Assembly: GCF_000960765.1 (NCBI RefSeq)
Contig: NZ_JYNH01000005.1
Location: 34,150-98,149, forward strand
Direction of reading: 5' to 3'
Source: Desulfosporosinus sp. I2
GTDB lineage: Bacteria > Bacillota > Desulfitobacteriia > Desulfitobacteriales > Desulfitobacteriaceae
Length of the DNA stretch: 64,000 nt
The notes beneath the pieces were generated by a model that worked only from the letters and a program-made list of their open reading frames with translations, was not told where the DNA came from and made no database searches. The translations under genes were made by a program, and so were the position numbers. Below are positions 43,038-52,457 of the stretch, piece after piece (position 1 is the stretch's first letter; every line of letters starts with the position of its first letter).

Positions 43038-44408
43038 TTAATCTCTATCGTATAGGGCGACATATGCTTTTCTGGGTACTACATTTTTGTAGGCAGGTCT
43101 GATGATCTTTCCGGCATTGATGATTTCTTCTATGCGATGAGCGCTCCAGCCCGCGATTCTGGCGAGGGCAAAAATCGGTGTGAACATCTCTATGGGAAGA
43201 TTCAGCATTTGGTAGACAAACCCTGAATAGAAATCAACATTGGCACTGACACCTTTGTAGATTTTCGTATACTGAGCAATAACCTCGGGAGCAAGTTTTT
43301 CAACTTTGGCGTAGAGATTGAATTCGTTTTCAAGTCCCTTTTCTTTTGCCAGCCTTGAAGCATAATATTTGAGAATAACCGCCCTCGGGTCGGAGACGGA
43401 GTAGACGGCGTGGCCAATTCCATAAATTAAACCCGAACGGTCAAAGGCATCTCTGCTAAGGATCAGGGAAAGGTAGCCCGCTATCTCTTCATCATTCTCC
43501 CAATCCTTTACCTTGTCTTTGATATCTTCAAACATCTCGATCACTTTATGATTTGCTCCTCCATGCTTTGGCCCCTTAAGCGCTCCTAAGGCAGCAGCAA
43601 TAGCAGAGTAGGTATCCGTACCAGTAGAGGTTACGACATGGGTCACGAAGGAAGAGTTATTACCCCCTCCATGTTCAGCATGAAGCACCAGCGCCAGATC
43701 AAGAAGTTTTGCCTCCAGCTCCGTATATTTGCAATTTGGTCTCAGCATGTAAAGAATGTTCTCAGCTAAACTTAATTCAGGCTGTGGACTATGAATGAAC
43801 AAGCTTTGATTTCCATGGTAGTGGGAGTAGGCTTGGTAACTATAGACCGCTAAGGAAGGGAAAGAGGCAATAAGCTTGATACATTGTTTTAGGACGTTTT
43901 TAATGGAAATATCATCAGGATTATCATCAAAAGAGTACAGAGCCAAGACACTTCTCGCTAATCCATTCATAATATCTTTGCTCGGCGCCTTCAAAATCAT
44001 ATCACGAGCGAAATCCTCTGGTAGCTTCTGATAACAAGAAAGCAGCAATTCAAAATTCTTAAGTGACTTCTTATTGGGGAGCTGTCCAAAAAGCAGCAAA
44101 TAAACAGTCTCTTCAAACCCAAAGCGCTTATCCTCCATGAAGCCCTTAGCAAGATCACTGATGTCGAAGCCCCGATAAATTAGACGGCCAGGAACAGGGA
44201 CCATTTCCCCTTCATCAATAATATAAGAATGAACCTCGCCAATTTCTGTTAGACCCACGAGTACCCCTCTCCCGTCTAGATCACGGAGTCCCCGTTTAAC
44301 TGCATATTTACTGTAAAGCTCAGGATTGATAGCGCCCTTCTCTACTGTCATGTTGCTTAAATCATTAAGCATTCTTTCTTGAAATTGTTCCAATTTTAAA
44401 TGTTCCAT
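43038..44408 (-). CDS. gltA: Citrate synthase (Si type)
   Basis: The 456-residue protein matches the Si-citrate synthase family. It has LIYRGFDISDLA, then the catalytic histidines in LHAEHGGGNNSSF and YGIGHAVYSVSDPRA, and the aspartate in VSANVDFYSGF. It condenses acetyl-CoA and oxaloacetate. A 30-residue N-terminal extension (EQFQERMLNDLSNM) is present. GAAGGAG precedes the ATG. The gene stands alone, without aconitase or isocitrate dehydrogenase beside it. Confidence 0.93.
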   Translation of the reverse strand: MEHLKLEQFQERMLNDLSNMTVEKGAINPELYSKYAVKRGLRDLDGRGVLVGLTEIGEVHSYIIDEGEMVPVPGRLIYRGFDISDLAKGFMEDKRFGFEETVYLLLFGQLPNKKSLKNFELLLSCYQKLPEDFARDMILKAPSKDIMNGLARSVLALYSFDDNPDDISIKNVLKQCIKLIASFPSLAVYSYQAYSHYHGNQSLFIHSPQPELSLAENILYMLRPNCKYTELEAKLLDLALVLHAEHGGGNNSSFVTHVVTSTGTDTYSAIAAALGALKGPKHGGANHKVIEMFEDIKDKVKDWENDEEIAGYLSLILSRDAFDRSGLIYGIGHAVYSVSDPRAVILKYYASRLAKEKGLENEFNLYAKVEKLAPEVIAQYTKIYKGVSANVDFYSGFVYQMLNLPIEMFTPIFALARIAGWSAHRIEEIINAGKIIRPAYKNVVPRKAYVALYDRD

Positions 44409-44628
44409 TGTATAACTCCTTCTTTGTTACTAGCAGACAACTTGTATCATAATTATGAGTTGTTACTTAAGATCTGTCAAGCGCTTTATAAATACTCGTG
44501 CTAATATTTCATAGGTTCGATTCCAATCCCCACTAGGATCCTGAGGAATTAGAAAAGTTTATTAAGAGTATAGGATAACCGGAAAAAAACAAATCATGCT
44601 ACCGTAATTCTGTACTTAAGGCACGCTA

Positions 44629-44667
44629 TCAAAAGACACGGACAGGAATAATGTCCGTGTCTTTTTG
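44629..44667 (-). terminator. Terminator of the RND efflux operon
   Basis: AAAAGACACGGAC and GTCCGTGTCTTTT form a perfect 13-base stem with a 9-base loop just past the RND pump stop codon. The TTTT end of the stem gives the uridine tract on the minus strand. Confidence 0.85.
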
Positions 44668-44682
44668 CACTCTGTTCATGTG

Positions 44683-47600
44683 CTATATTGTCAGTTTGTT
44701 TGTCTCTGTGGAAAGTGTTCCATCAGAAAACCACAGGCTATAGACAACCGGAATAATCACGAGGGTCAGCAACGTTGAAACCGTTAACCCACACATAATC
44801 GCCACAGATAATGGTTCGAAAAGGTCACTGCCGGAAAGAGCTAAGGGAACCAGCCCAATGACCGTAGTCATGGCGCTTAGAAAAATAGGTCGGTAGCGTC
44901 GGGTAACAGCATCAAAGCAGGCATCCGTAACTGACATACCCTCTTTACGGGCGCTATTGATAAATTCAATTAATAGAATGGCATTTTTAATCACGACTCC
45001 CATTAAGCTAACGACCCCAACCATTGCCGTAAAGGAGAGGGGCTGGCCGAAAGCAAACAGACCGACAATTACTCCGAAGAGAGAGAGTGGGATTGTGATA
45101 AAAATGATGAAGGGCTGCAAGAAAGAGCGAAACTGGAGCATAAGAATGAGATAGATAGCAAAGAGGGCAAACAGAGCCGCTGTACCCAGATCGCCGAAAT
45201 TATCATTGATGTCTTTCGCTTCCCCTTTATAAGAAAGGGTAACCCCCTTTAACTCGTCCGGGTTTTCGGCGATAATTTGTTTGAGGTTGTTTTCAATGGT
45301 AATAGCACTGTAACCGGGTTTAACTTGGGAGGAGACGGTAATGGCCTTCTCTCGATCATATTTGCGGATCGTAGGAATTGAGGCTTCAAGTTGAATGGTG
45401 GCTAATTGTTTGAGCAAGGCTTTCTGGCTGGAGAGAGAGGATTTGATGGCCAGGTTTTCCAGGGCCTCTTTGGACTGAATATCACTGATCACTAGGATAG
45501 GATATTCATTGCCGGCTTTGCGAAAAACGGTCGCTTCTGCTCCTTTTAAAGCAATATTAATTTGGCGTTCAAGGTCATATTGGGTGATGCCTAACTGGGA
45601 AGCTTTGTCATGATCGACATTGACGGTAAATTGGTATTCGGCGCTGTCCAGATCGTCTGCCACATTCAGGGTGCCGGGGATGGCGGACAGTTTGTCATGG
45701 ATATAGTTGACAGCCTTGGTCAAGGCCAGCTGATCGTTACTGTTGACTTGAATCCCTATAGGGGTACCGGGGAAGGCCTTTTCCAGCAGCTCGACCCGGG
45801 CTGTTCCCCCGATCAAGCGTTTGTCCAACAAATCTTGCATGTAGACAGCCATTTCCTGATTTGATTTGAACTGCCTTCCTTTCGTCAAATCCACTTTCAA
45901 CAGGACTTGGGCAAAATCTTGAGACTGAGAAGATTGCCCCACTGTTAAATAGAATTTAGGAAGTCCTTCCCCTACAGAAGTAGTATAATTCAGGACTTCT
46001 TTCTGGTCAGAGAGTAACTTTTCTACCTGTTGAGCCACTCGGTCTGTATTATCTAGGTCAGCCGACGTTTCGGCATGAACATCAATATAAAACATATTGA
46101 CGTCCGCTTTGGGAAAAAACATCACTGGCAGCTTAAAGGTAAAAAGCACCGTAAGGACAAACAGGGAGAAGGCTAAGAGAAGGGTTAGTTTCTTATGCTT
46201 CATGCCGATTGCCAGAAAGCCCTGATAGAAGCTTTTCACAGGGGATCGCTTAGGCGATTTGCCCGGTTTAAGCTGATCGAAAAATATATAGGCTAAAGCT
46301 GGGGTGACAAAGATAGCGACAATAAACGAAGCAGCAACAGCCAGAATGACGACTTCAGGCAAGGCATGAAGGAACTCCCCGGCCGGACCGGGTACAAAGA
46401 GCATGGGGGCAAAAGCAGCTGCAGTAGTTAATGTCGCCGTGAATACTGGTAGGACAGCCCGCTTTGTGCCACGTATACAAGCAGTCATTTTCTCCACACC
46501 CTGGTCAATTAGGACCTGAATCGAATCAATAATCACAATGGCATCATCCACCAGCATACCTAAAGCGATGATCAGGGCAGCAATGGAAATCTCATGCACT
46601 CTGATCTTTAAGAGGTACATGGCGCAGAAAGCAATTAGGATCGAGAGAGGTACGGCTGTCGAGGCGACAATGGCATTCTTCCAACCCATGCCAAGAAAAA
46701 CGACCACAAGGACTAAGGCAATTCCTTCAAGCAAATTTATAAAGAAATTAGTTACACTTTGATTAACATTGGCCGGTTGGTAAGTGACCTCATCGACGTT
46801 TAAGCCAGGGGGCATTTGCTCTTTGAGCAGATTAAGTTTAGACTGCACATCGTTACCAATGAGAACAATATTATTATTGTCGGAAAAGAAGGCGCTTAAC
46901 AAGATAGCGTTATGTCCATTTTCTCTGATCCGGGTCGTAGAATCAGCCAATTTCCAGGATACAGCGGCGATATCATTTAAATGTACGATAGCTCCGGTAT
47001 CTTTAGAGACTGACACAACGCAATTTTCAATATCCTGGAGGGAGTTAAAACTGGCTGGGATACTGACATTGATCTTGGTATTTCCATTACTAAGAGAACC
47101 AGAGGGAATATCCAAGTTTTGAATTTTTAAGGCATTGACGATATCATCCAAGGATAGAGCATATTGATTCATCCGGGCAGTATTGACTTCTACCTGGGCT
47201 TCTTTCTTTTGTACCCCGTCGACTTCAAAGCGAGATATCCCGTCAATTTTGTTTAATTCATTTTTATACTGATCAGCGAAGTCGGAAAGCTGTTCATAAG
47301 AATACTGATCCCCGGAAAGGCTGAGGATCATGCCGGGAGTATCCGCTAAATCAGTATTAACATCGACCTTTTGGCATTCCGCCGGCAGACCGCTTTGAAG
47401 ATCATCCATATAGCGCCTCAGATCAGTCCAAGCTTTATCGACATCAGCATCATTTTGGAGTTCTAAGACGACGATCGAAATACTGTTGCGCGAATAGGAG
47501 GAGGAAGTTTTGTAACCTGGGACTTCGATGATTTTGTCTTCGATGACTTTAGTGACGAGTTTTTCCACCTCTGCAGGTTCGGCCCCCGGATAGATGGTCT

Positions 47601-47751
47601 TAATGATAGCGAAAGGGGCCTTCACATTCGGGCTTTCCTGTTTAGGTATAACATAATAGCTATAAAGGCCAAGTAACAGGGCTATAAACGTGAAAAAAAG
47701 GGTAAAACGGCGATTGTGGATGACTTGATAAATCAGACCTTTTTCCATCAT
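44683..47751 (-). CDS. RND family efflux pump permease
   Basis: The 1022-residue protein is a full-length AcrB/HAE1-type pump: an N-terminal helix, a large extracytoplasmic loop, then a helix bundle with LIIALGMLVDDAIVIIDSIQ (the proton-relay aspartates), repeated in the second half (LMGVVIKNAILLIEFIN). It exports drugs or lipophilic compounds by proton antiport. The start overlaps the adaptor gene stop (ATGATG), with ACAGGAGG as binding site, so the two are translationally coupled. A TolC-like outer membrane channel is not present, as expected for a Gram-positive-type host. Confidence 0.92.
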   Translation of the reverse strand: MMEKGLIYQVIHNRRFTLFFTFIALLLGLYSYYVIPKQESPNVKAPFAIIKTIYPGAEPAEVEKLVTKVIEDKIIEVPGYKTSSSYSRNSISIVVLELQNDADVDKAWTDLRRYMDDLQSGLPAECQKVDVNTDLADTPGMILSLSGDQYSYEQLSDFADQYKNELNKIDGISRFEVDGVQKKEAQVEVNTARMNQYALSLDDIVNALKIQNLDIPSGSLSNGNTKINVSIPASFNSLQDIENCVVSVSKDTGAIVHLNDIAAVSWKLADSTTRIRENGHNAILLSAFFSDNNNIVLIGNDVQSKLNLLKEQMPPGLNVDEVTYQPANVNQSVTNFFINLLEGIALVLVVVFLGMGWKNAIVASTAVPLSILIAFCAMYLLKIRVHEISIAALIIALGMLVDDAIVIIDSIQVLIDQGVEKMTACIRGTKRAVLPVFTATLTTAAAFAPMLFVPGPAGEFLHALPEVVILAVAASFIVAIFVTPALAYIFFDQLKPGKSPKRSPVKSFYQGFLAIGMKHKKLTLLLAFSLFVLTVLFTFKLPVMFFPKADVNMFYIDVHAETSADLDNTDRVAQQVEKLLSDQKEVLNYTTSVGEGLPKFYLTVGQSSQSQDFAQVLLKVDLTKGRQFKSNQEMAVYMQDLLDKRLIGGTARVELLEKAFPGTPIGIQVNSNDQLALTKAVNYIHDKLSAIPGTLNVADDLDSAEYQFTVNVDHDKASQLGITQYDLERQINIALKGAEATVFRKAGNEYPILVISDIQSKEALENLAIKSSLSSQKALLKQLATIQLEASIPTIRKYDREKAITVSSQVKPGYSAITIENNLKQIIAENPDELKGVTLSYKGEAKDINDNFGDLGTAALFALFAIYLILMLQFRSFLQPFIIFITIPLSLFGVIVGLFAFGQPLSFTAMVGVVSLMGVVIKNAILLIEFINSARKEGMSVTDACFDAVTRRYRPIFLSAMTTVIGLVPLALSGSDLFEPLSVAIMCGLTVSTLLTLVIIPVVYSLWFSDGTLSTETNKLTI

Positions 47752-48833
47752 TGTCCTCCTGTAGTTGGAGCGATCGTCACTTTCATGCCCTCACTTAATT
47801 CCTTCATGCCCGAGGTGACTAGGGTGTCTCCCGGATTTAGCCCTTCGATCCGGACATTAAAACCTTGGCTGTTCTTTAAATTGATATTTTTTTTAACCGC
47901 TCGGTCGGTTTGGACAAGATATACGTAATCTTCGCCATCATTCATCACCGCCGAGATTGGGATCCAAATGCCTTTCTCTGCACCGGCAGCCAGGAAAACA
48001 TTTGCTGCAGCGCCAATCAAATAGGCCTGAACCGGTATTTCTTTCGTCAATTTAATCTCGGTGTTATAGGTACGAGTCTGTGTATCCGGAACTTGATCGA
48101 TGCGGGTCACTTCTCCCGATCCGGTAAAGTTGCCGACTTTGACCTCAGCTTGATCCCCTGGCTTTATCTTAGCAGCATCGGTCTGGTCTAGACCTACATC
48201 GATCACTTGCTCTTGACTGCGAACAACGATGACAGGATATCCAGCAGCTAGATTTTCCCCTTCCTTAAAGAGGATATCTGTCACATAGCCGTCCATATCA
48301 GTATAAAGTTGCGTATCGGCAAGAGCATTCTGTTTGGCTTCAACATCGACTTGAGCCTTCTGGTAAGTGGACTCTTTAACATCCATATCCAGTTTGGCTT
48401 TATCCAGATCATTCTGGGCCATGGCTCCAGCCTTTAGAAGTGCTTGATACTTGGTATACTGGGTTTGGGCATCCTGATATACTTGCTCGGCCTGGGAGAG
48501 ATTCAGTTGAGAATTGCGCAGGGACAGGGAAAGATCGGTCTGTTCCAGGGCGGCGAGCAGTTCTCCCTGATGAATAGCCTCTCCTTTTTGAACGTTCAAA
48601 TGAGCCAGTCTTCCTGGGACTTTAAAACTATACTTCTTTAATTCACCAGAACCGATGACGCCTAAGTACTCCAATCGGACTGACTGCGACTGTTCCGTTA
48701 TCGACGAAACCTTTACCGGTCTGGTAATCTCTACCGGGGTGGTGTCCGTCGGCTGGGAACTGCAGCCGGTCAAAAATGCGGGGAGCAGAAGAAAGGCTAG
48801 CAAGGACGAAGACAACTGTTTGAGTTTCATCAT
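47748..48833 (-). CDS. RND efflux periplasmic adaptor lipoprotein (membrane fusion protein)
   Basis: The 361-residue protein has a lipobox (FLTGCSSQ) and the lipoyl/barrel-sandwich arms of AcrA-type adaptors (GRLAHLNVQKGEAIHQGELLAALE, read in parts). It has a coiled-coil hairpin at roughly 95-160 (NLSQAEQVYQDAQTQY) and C-terminal beta domains. It links the RND pump to the cell surface layers. It lies 17 bases after the TetR gene and overlaps the pump gene by 4 bases, so all three form an operon. Confidence 0.9.
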   Translation of the reverse strand: MMKLKQLSSSLLAFLLLPAFLTGCSSQPTDTTPVEITRPVKVSSITEQSQSVRLEYLGVIGSGELKKYSFKVPGRLAHLNVQKGEAIHQGELLAALEQTDLSLSLRNSQLNLSQAEQVYQDAQTQYTKYQALLKAGAMAQNDLDKAKLDMDVKESTYQKAQVDVEAKQNALADTQLYTDMDGYVTDILFKEGENLAAGYPVIVVRSQEQVIDVGLDQTDAAKIKPGDQAEVKVGNFTGSGEVTRIDQVPDTQTRTYNTEIKLTKEIPVQAYLIGAAANVFLAAGAEKGIWIPISAVMNDGEDYVYLVQTDRAVKKNINLKNSQGFNVRIEGLNPGDTLVTSGMKELSEGMKVTIAPTTGGQ

Positions 48834-48850
48834 AGTTCAGAAATACCTCC

Positions 48851-49402
48851 TTAACGATTTAGGATTCCGTAAAACAAGAGCTTTTTCATCTGTTCTAAGA
48901 GGTGGTTAATGGTCATGTCATTGGCATTTAGAAATTCGTCTTCCAAGGGTGACAGAACCGTCTTAGTAAACGTCAGGAGCATGATGGCCGGATCAATATC
49001 ATCCCGGATGTCACCATTGACGATCCCCTCCTCTAAGACGGTCATCGCCATCTGTTCGCGGAAACGACGGATTTCTTTGATAGTCTCCTGTTCGGAGGGG
49101 AAAAAACGCTGCAGTTCATTGAGGACGCGGAAAGGAATAGCCGGATAGGAGTACACGGACAGGATGGCGTTAAGTTTTTCAAGCCATGTCGTGCAACGAT
49201 CGATTTCTTGCAGTACCCGTTGCTTCTCAATTTCAGCGGCACTTTGCACGATTTCCGAGATCAGTTCGTTTTTGGAGGCAAAATATTTATAGAGGGTTTT
49301 TTTACTCATGCTCAGTTCCCCGGTGATGTCATCTAACGTAAAGCCTCGTAATCCGTATTTTTTTATGGACTCAGTAGCAACCTGGATAATTCGCTCGCGC
49401 AT
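48851..49402 (-). CDS. TetR/AcrR family repressor of the RND operon
   Basis: The 183-residue protein has an N-terminal helix-turn-helix (KYGLRGFTLDDITGELSMSKKTLYKYFASKNEL, read in parts), typical of TetR repressors, and a helical ligand domain. Its gene leads the efflux operon, so it most likely represses it and is released by pump substrates. AGGAGGTTTATC precedes the ATG. No clear palindrome was found in the short leader upstream. Confidence 0.9.
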   Translation of the reverse strand: MRERIIQVATESIKKYGLRGFTLDDITGELSMSKKTLYKYFASKNELISEIVQSAAEIEKQRVLQEIDRCTTWLEKLNAILSVYSYPAIPFRVLNELQRFFPSEQETIKEIRRFREQMAMTVLEEGIVNGDIRDDIDPAIMLLTFTKTVLSPLEDEFLNANDMTINHLLEQMKKLLFYGILNR

Positions 49403-49597
49403 GATAAACCTCCTAAGTTGAAAGTTTCTAAGGAAACTATTTCAGTATCTATAGTTTACTATCAAATATTTATGGGATCAAGGGGTGAGACCAAGTTAAT
49501 TTCTCTCGCGCCAATGGTTATTTATATAACCTGAAAAGGCAAATTATTGAACATAAAATTGGGAATAATAACACTGAATCTTAAAGGAGGTATAGTG

Positions 49598-49771
49598 ATG
49601 ACTGAAAATAAGTCCAAAGAAAAGTTCTTAGCAAACCCAATTGAAAAACATGACACGGCGGCTTGGCGAGGGCATATCGAAAGCGTTAAACCCCAATCGA
49701 ATGTTCCTATCCCCAGTGAAGAATCCGTGCAAAATGCCAAGGAATGGGTGGATACAAATTCCTTGTCCTAA
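49598..49771 (+). CDS. DUF3787 / CDIF630_02480-type spore surface protein
   Basis: The 57-residue protein contains NPIEKHDTAAWRGHIESVKP and PIPSEESVQNAKEWVDTN. This is the pattern I know for the DUF3787 family, named after a Clostridioides difficile spore surface protein. ATG 49598 follows AAAGGAGG at 7 bases; the frame is open further upstream, but that part is not family-like. It is a single gene, and a strong hairpin follows. This is the third spore-related gene in the window. Confidence 0.75.
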   Translation: MTENKSKEKFLANPIEKHDTAAWRGHIESVKPQSNVPIPSEESVQNAKEWVDTNSLS

Positions 49772-49835
49772 CAAATAACCACGATTCTTTTCTTATCTGC
49801 AACTCTGCAACGCTGCAACCAATTTTCGGCTGCCT

Positions 49836-49880
49836 AAAGAATGAAGGCATGTCACTTTGAATGACATGCCTTTATTCTTT
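49836..49880 (+). terminator. Intrinsic terminator after the spore surface gene
   Basis: AAAGAATGAAGGCATGTCA and TGACATGCCTTTATTCTTT form a stem of about 18 bases. The TTCTTT end gives a uridine tract on the plus strand. A similar GGCATG hairpin follows the double-rhodanese gene at 62322. Confidence 0.82.
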
Positions 49881-50058
49881 AGGCTAATGCCCAGATATTT
49901 ATTGACTTTATATGAATTCAAAGATAAGTCGTTACTTTTAACGACCGAATCAGAGTTTTTAACTATTTTTTAAAGGAATTTTCCGGTCATAGTCGAATTA
50001 AGAAGTAATAATATTATCCCAATTAGATTTGATAAACTACTAAAAAGAGGGGAGCAAA

Positions 50059-50688
50059 ATGGAAAATAGTGCTTTTCGTTCCCAACGGAAATGGAACATC
50101 GGATTTATTCTATTTCTTACGTTGTTGCTCGCTCTTCTTTCGCAAATAAGCATCCATCTAACACTCATCATGGTTCTCGGAATTAGTTTGGGTTTTGTCT
50201 TACAAAAGTCTCGCTTTTGTCTTGTGTCTGCGTTGCGAGATCCAATATTAGTCGGTATGACCCAACTCACTCGAGCCTTTCTTTTGCTTTTGGGGATAAG
50301 CATCCTGGGCTTTGCGCTGGTTTCCTGGAGCGCTGCGCAGAGAAATATCCCGTTGAGCCTTAATATATTTCCCTTCGGGGTTCATACCGTTGTGGGTGGT
50401 CTGTTGTTTGGGATAGGAATGGTGTTGGCTGGCGGATGTTCGACCGGAATTCTAATCCGTATTGGGGAAGGGTTTGCCATGCAATTGGTGGCTTTTTTCG
50501 GTTTGGCTGTGGGCTCTGTTTTGGGAGAACGATCAGTAAAAAAATGGAGTAACGCCTTTGGTGAATGGCCGGGGATTTTCCTGCCGGATATCTTAGGGTG
50601 GGTCCCGACCCTTATTCTGGAGATAATTGCCTTATCCGCCCTATGGCAGTGGGCTAGATGGTGGCAAAAAAAACAATTAGGGGAATAG
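50059..50688 (+). CDS. YeeE/YedE transporter, first half (TsuA-like thiosulfate carrier)
   Basis: The 209-residue protein has about six helices and covers the first half of a YeeE/YedE protein. Conserved cysteines are in QKSRFCLVSALRD and LAGGCSTGILIRIGEG. In TsuA (YeeE) of Spirochaeta, cysteines at such positions relay thiosulfate through the membrane, so sulfur-compound uptake is likely. The second half is a separate gene at 50944, after the TusA-like gene. GAGGGGAG precedes the ATG. Confidence 0.83.
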   Translation: MENSAFRSQRKWNIGFILFLTLLLALLSQISIHLTLIMVLGISLGFVLQKSRFCLVSALRDPILVGMTQLTRAFLLLLGISILGFALVSWSAAQRNIPLSLNIFPFGVHTVVGGLLFGIGMVLAGGCSTGILIRIGEGFAMQLVAFFGLAVGSVLGERSVKKWSNAFGEWPGIFLPDILGWVPTLILEIIALSALWQWARWWQKKQLGE

Positions 50689-50697
50689 GTGACAATT

Positions 50698-50928
50698 ATG
50701 ACTCGTTTTGCAATTGATATATGGGGAGAAATGTGTCCAATTCCCCTAATTAAAGCAAAAAAGAAGTTGTTATCCATGCAATGTGGAGATATTTTGGTTC
50801 TAGAGACTGAACATAGTTGTACCTCAAGAGGGATTGTAGTTTGGGCAAAAGCCAATCGATATACCATTGAAGAGAAAGAAGTTGCGAATGGAATATGGCA
50901 TCTTGAACTTACGAAAACGCATGAGTAG
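50698..50928 (+). CDS. TusA/SirA-like sulfur carrier (TsuB-like)
   Basis: The 76-residue protein has the family's active-site motif GEMCPIPLIKAKK near the start, with the persulfide-forming cysteine, followed by a typical beta-alpha pattern and HSCTSRGIVVWA. Such proteins receive sulfur from transporters or sulfurtransferases. Lying between the two YeeE halves, it most likely accepts the imported thiosulfate or its sulfur. ATG 50698 follows AGGTG; GTG 50689 is an alternative start. Confidence 0.87.
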   Translation: MTRFAIDIWGEMCPIPLIKAKKKLLSMQCGDILVLETEHSCTSRGIVVWAKANRYTIEEKEVANGIWHLELTKTHE

Positions 50929-50943
50929 AGAGTGTGAGCATCA

Positions 50944-51435
50944 ATGAAAAAGACTTTACAGACAATTATCCATGGCCCTTGGGCTTATTGGGTAGGGGCC
51001 ATTATTTTAGGTGTGCTCAACATACTTGTGCTGATCGTGAGGCGTCAACCCTGGGGAGTTACTTTGAATATTGAAAATTGGACGGAATGGATCGGTACTA
51101 ACCTTGGAATACTCAATGACCGAGGTTTTACGTTTCAGGGATTAATGGCTGCCTCAGGAACCTATTTGAACCTGGGGTTGTTGCTAGGTGCTTTTTGGGC
51201 AACCTTAGTCGCTTCGCAGGTTCGCTTTCGGCCAATCCGTGATAAAAAATTCTTTTTTTCTGCTTTGATTGGTGGGCTGCTCATGGGCTACGGAGCACGA
51301 ATTGCTTATGGTTGCAATGTAGGCGCCCTGTTGAATGGAATTGCTTCTAGTTCTCTTACCGGCTGGATTTTTGCAGTCGCTGTCTTTTTGGGAGCTTGGT
51401 TAGGGTCAAAACTTCTCCTTAAATATTTAATTTAA
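50944..51435 (+). CDS. YeeE/YedE transporter, second half
   Basis: The 163-residue protein has about four helices and the C-terminal YeeE features: LMGYGARIAYGCNVGALLNGI, with the conserved cysteine and GCN motif, and SLTGWIFAVAVFLGAW. Together with the gene at 50059 it would rebuild a complete transporter as two subunits. It begins 15 bases after the TusA-like gene. A perfect 25-base inverted repeat follows its stop codon. Confidence 0.82.
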   Translation: MKKTLQTIIHGPWAYWVGAIILGVLNILVLIVRRQPWGVTLNIENWTEWIGTNLGILNDRGFTFQGLMAASGTYLNLGLLLGAFWATLVASQVRFRPIRDKKFFFSALIGGLLMGYGARIAYGCNVGALLNGIASSSLTGWIFAVAVFLGAWLGSKLLLKYLI

Positions 51436-51458
51436 AGCTGTAACGAAACTTAGCCCAA

Positions 51459-51510
51459 AAAGGGGACGTATCGAAACTAAGTTCAAACTTAGTTTCGATA
51501 CGTCCCCTTT
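51459..51510. repeat. Perfect 25-base inverted repeat between convergent genes
   Basis: Arms AAAGGGGACGTATCGAAACT (plus AAGTT) at 51459-51483 and the exact complement at 51486-51510 flank a 2-base loop. It starts with the GGGGAC core seen in the other clusters but then diverges (GTATCG instead of AGGTTC). It could be a variant element and also serve as terminator for both flanking genes. Confidence 0.88.
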
Positions 51511-51526
51511 ACATTGGTTCCATTTT

Positions 51527-52429
51527 TCAACAAAGGCAGCTTTCTTCAGGATTCGTGAGGAAGTTAATAAACAGCTTTGCCTTAGTCGTAAGTGGGCGAC
51601 TATTAGGATAAACAATATTAAAAATCAGAGGCATATCCATGTCGATAATCCTTAGCACTTTAAGAGTTCCCGTATACGCTTCTTTGCGAACCGCCAGTAA
51701 GGGCATAACCGATCCCCCCAATCCAGCCTCAACGGCAGATTTAATGGCATAGATATTCTTCATCTCAGTAATCACATTCAGTTGATTCACAGAATAGCCA
51801 TGACGAGCTAAAGCGCTTTCCAAAATCTTCCTCGTTCCAGATCCGTCTTCTCGCATAATTAGCGGTTGTTTGAGGAAGTCTTGAAGGGAAATAACGTCTC
51901 CTTCAGCGGGATGCTGAGGAGGGACAATAAGTACTAATTCATCCGAAGTAACATGAATCGCTTTAAGTGTAGAAGACTCCGAGTCTCCTTCTACAACACC
52001 GAGATCAACGACATCAGACATAACCATACTCAGAACCTCTTCGGCATTGGCAATATTTAAGCAAAGCTCGACCTCTGGGTATTGTTCTTTAAACAAATAA
52101 ATTGAGCAAGGAAGTGAGACATTTCCAATAGTGGTACTTGCACCTATCACTACTTGATTGTTTTCATGCTTAAATACAGTTTCGATTTGTTGCTCCATTT
52201 CGTCTTGAAGGTCAAGGATCTTTAGTGCATAGTTATAAAAGACTTCTCCAGCCTTGGTAAGCATCACACCCTGTGGAGTTCGGGTAAGCAATTGCCCTTG
52301 GTAGTATTCTTCTAAATTTTTGATATGTGTGCTAACAGCCGGTTGACTCATATGCAACAATTTAGCAGCTTTAGAAAAACTTTGTTGGCGCGTTACCATA
52401 CAAAAGATCTTAAGTTGGTTACTATCCAA
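51527..52429 (-). CDS. LysR family regulator, CysB-like
   Basis: The 300-residue protein has the LysR helix-turn-helix (SFSKAAKLLHMSQPAVSTHIKNLE, read in parts) and a substrate-binding domain with VVIGASTTIGN and PLIMREDGSGTRKILE. It resembles regulators of cysteine and sulfur genes. It probably controls the neighbouring sulfur operons in response to a sulfur metabolite. The start is TTG 52429 behind GAGGACGGTG. The in-frame region upstream is a 9-base tandem repeat. The gene converges on the YeeE operon. Confidence 0.88.
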   Translation of the reverse strand: MDSNQLKIFCMVTRQQSFSKAAKLLHMSQPAVSTHIKNLEEYYQGQLLTRTPQGVMLTKAGEVFYNYALKILDLQDEMEQQIETVFKHENNQVVIGASTTIGNVSLPCSIYLFKEQYPEVELCLNIANAEEVLSMVMSDVVDLGVVEGDSESSTLKAIHVTSDELVLIVPPQHPAEGDVISLQDFLKQPLIMREDGSGTRKILESALARHGYSVNQLNVITEMKNIYAIKSAVEAGLGGSVMPLLAVRKEAYTGTLKVLRIIDMDMPLIFNIVYPNSRPLTTKAKLFINFLTNPEESCLC

Positions 52430-52457
52430 TACAATTTCACCGTCCTCTAAGTTTCTA

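Noticed and set aside
44500..44530. GGTTCGATTCC, resembling a tRNA T-loop
   Set aside because: The flanking bases do not form a T-stem, and no acceptor, D or anticodon arm can be built around it.
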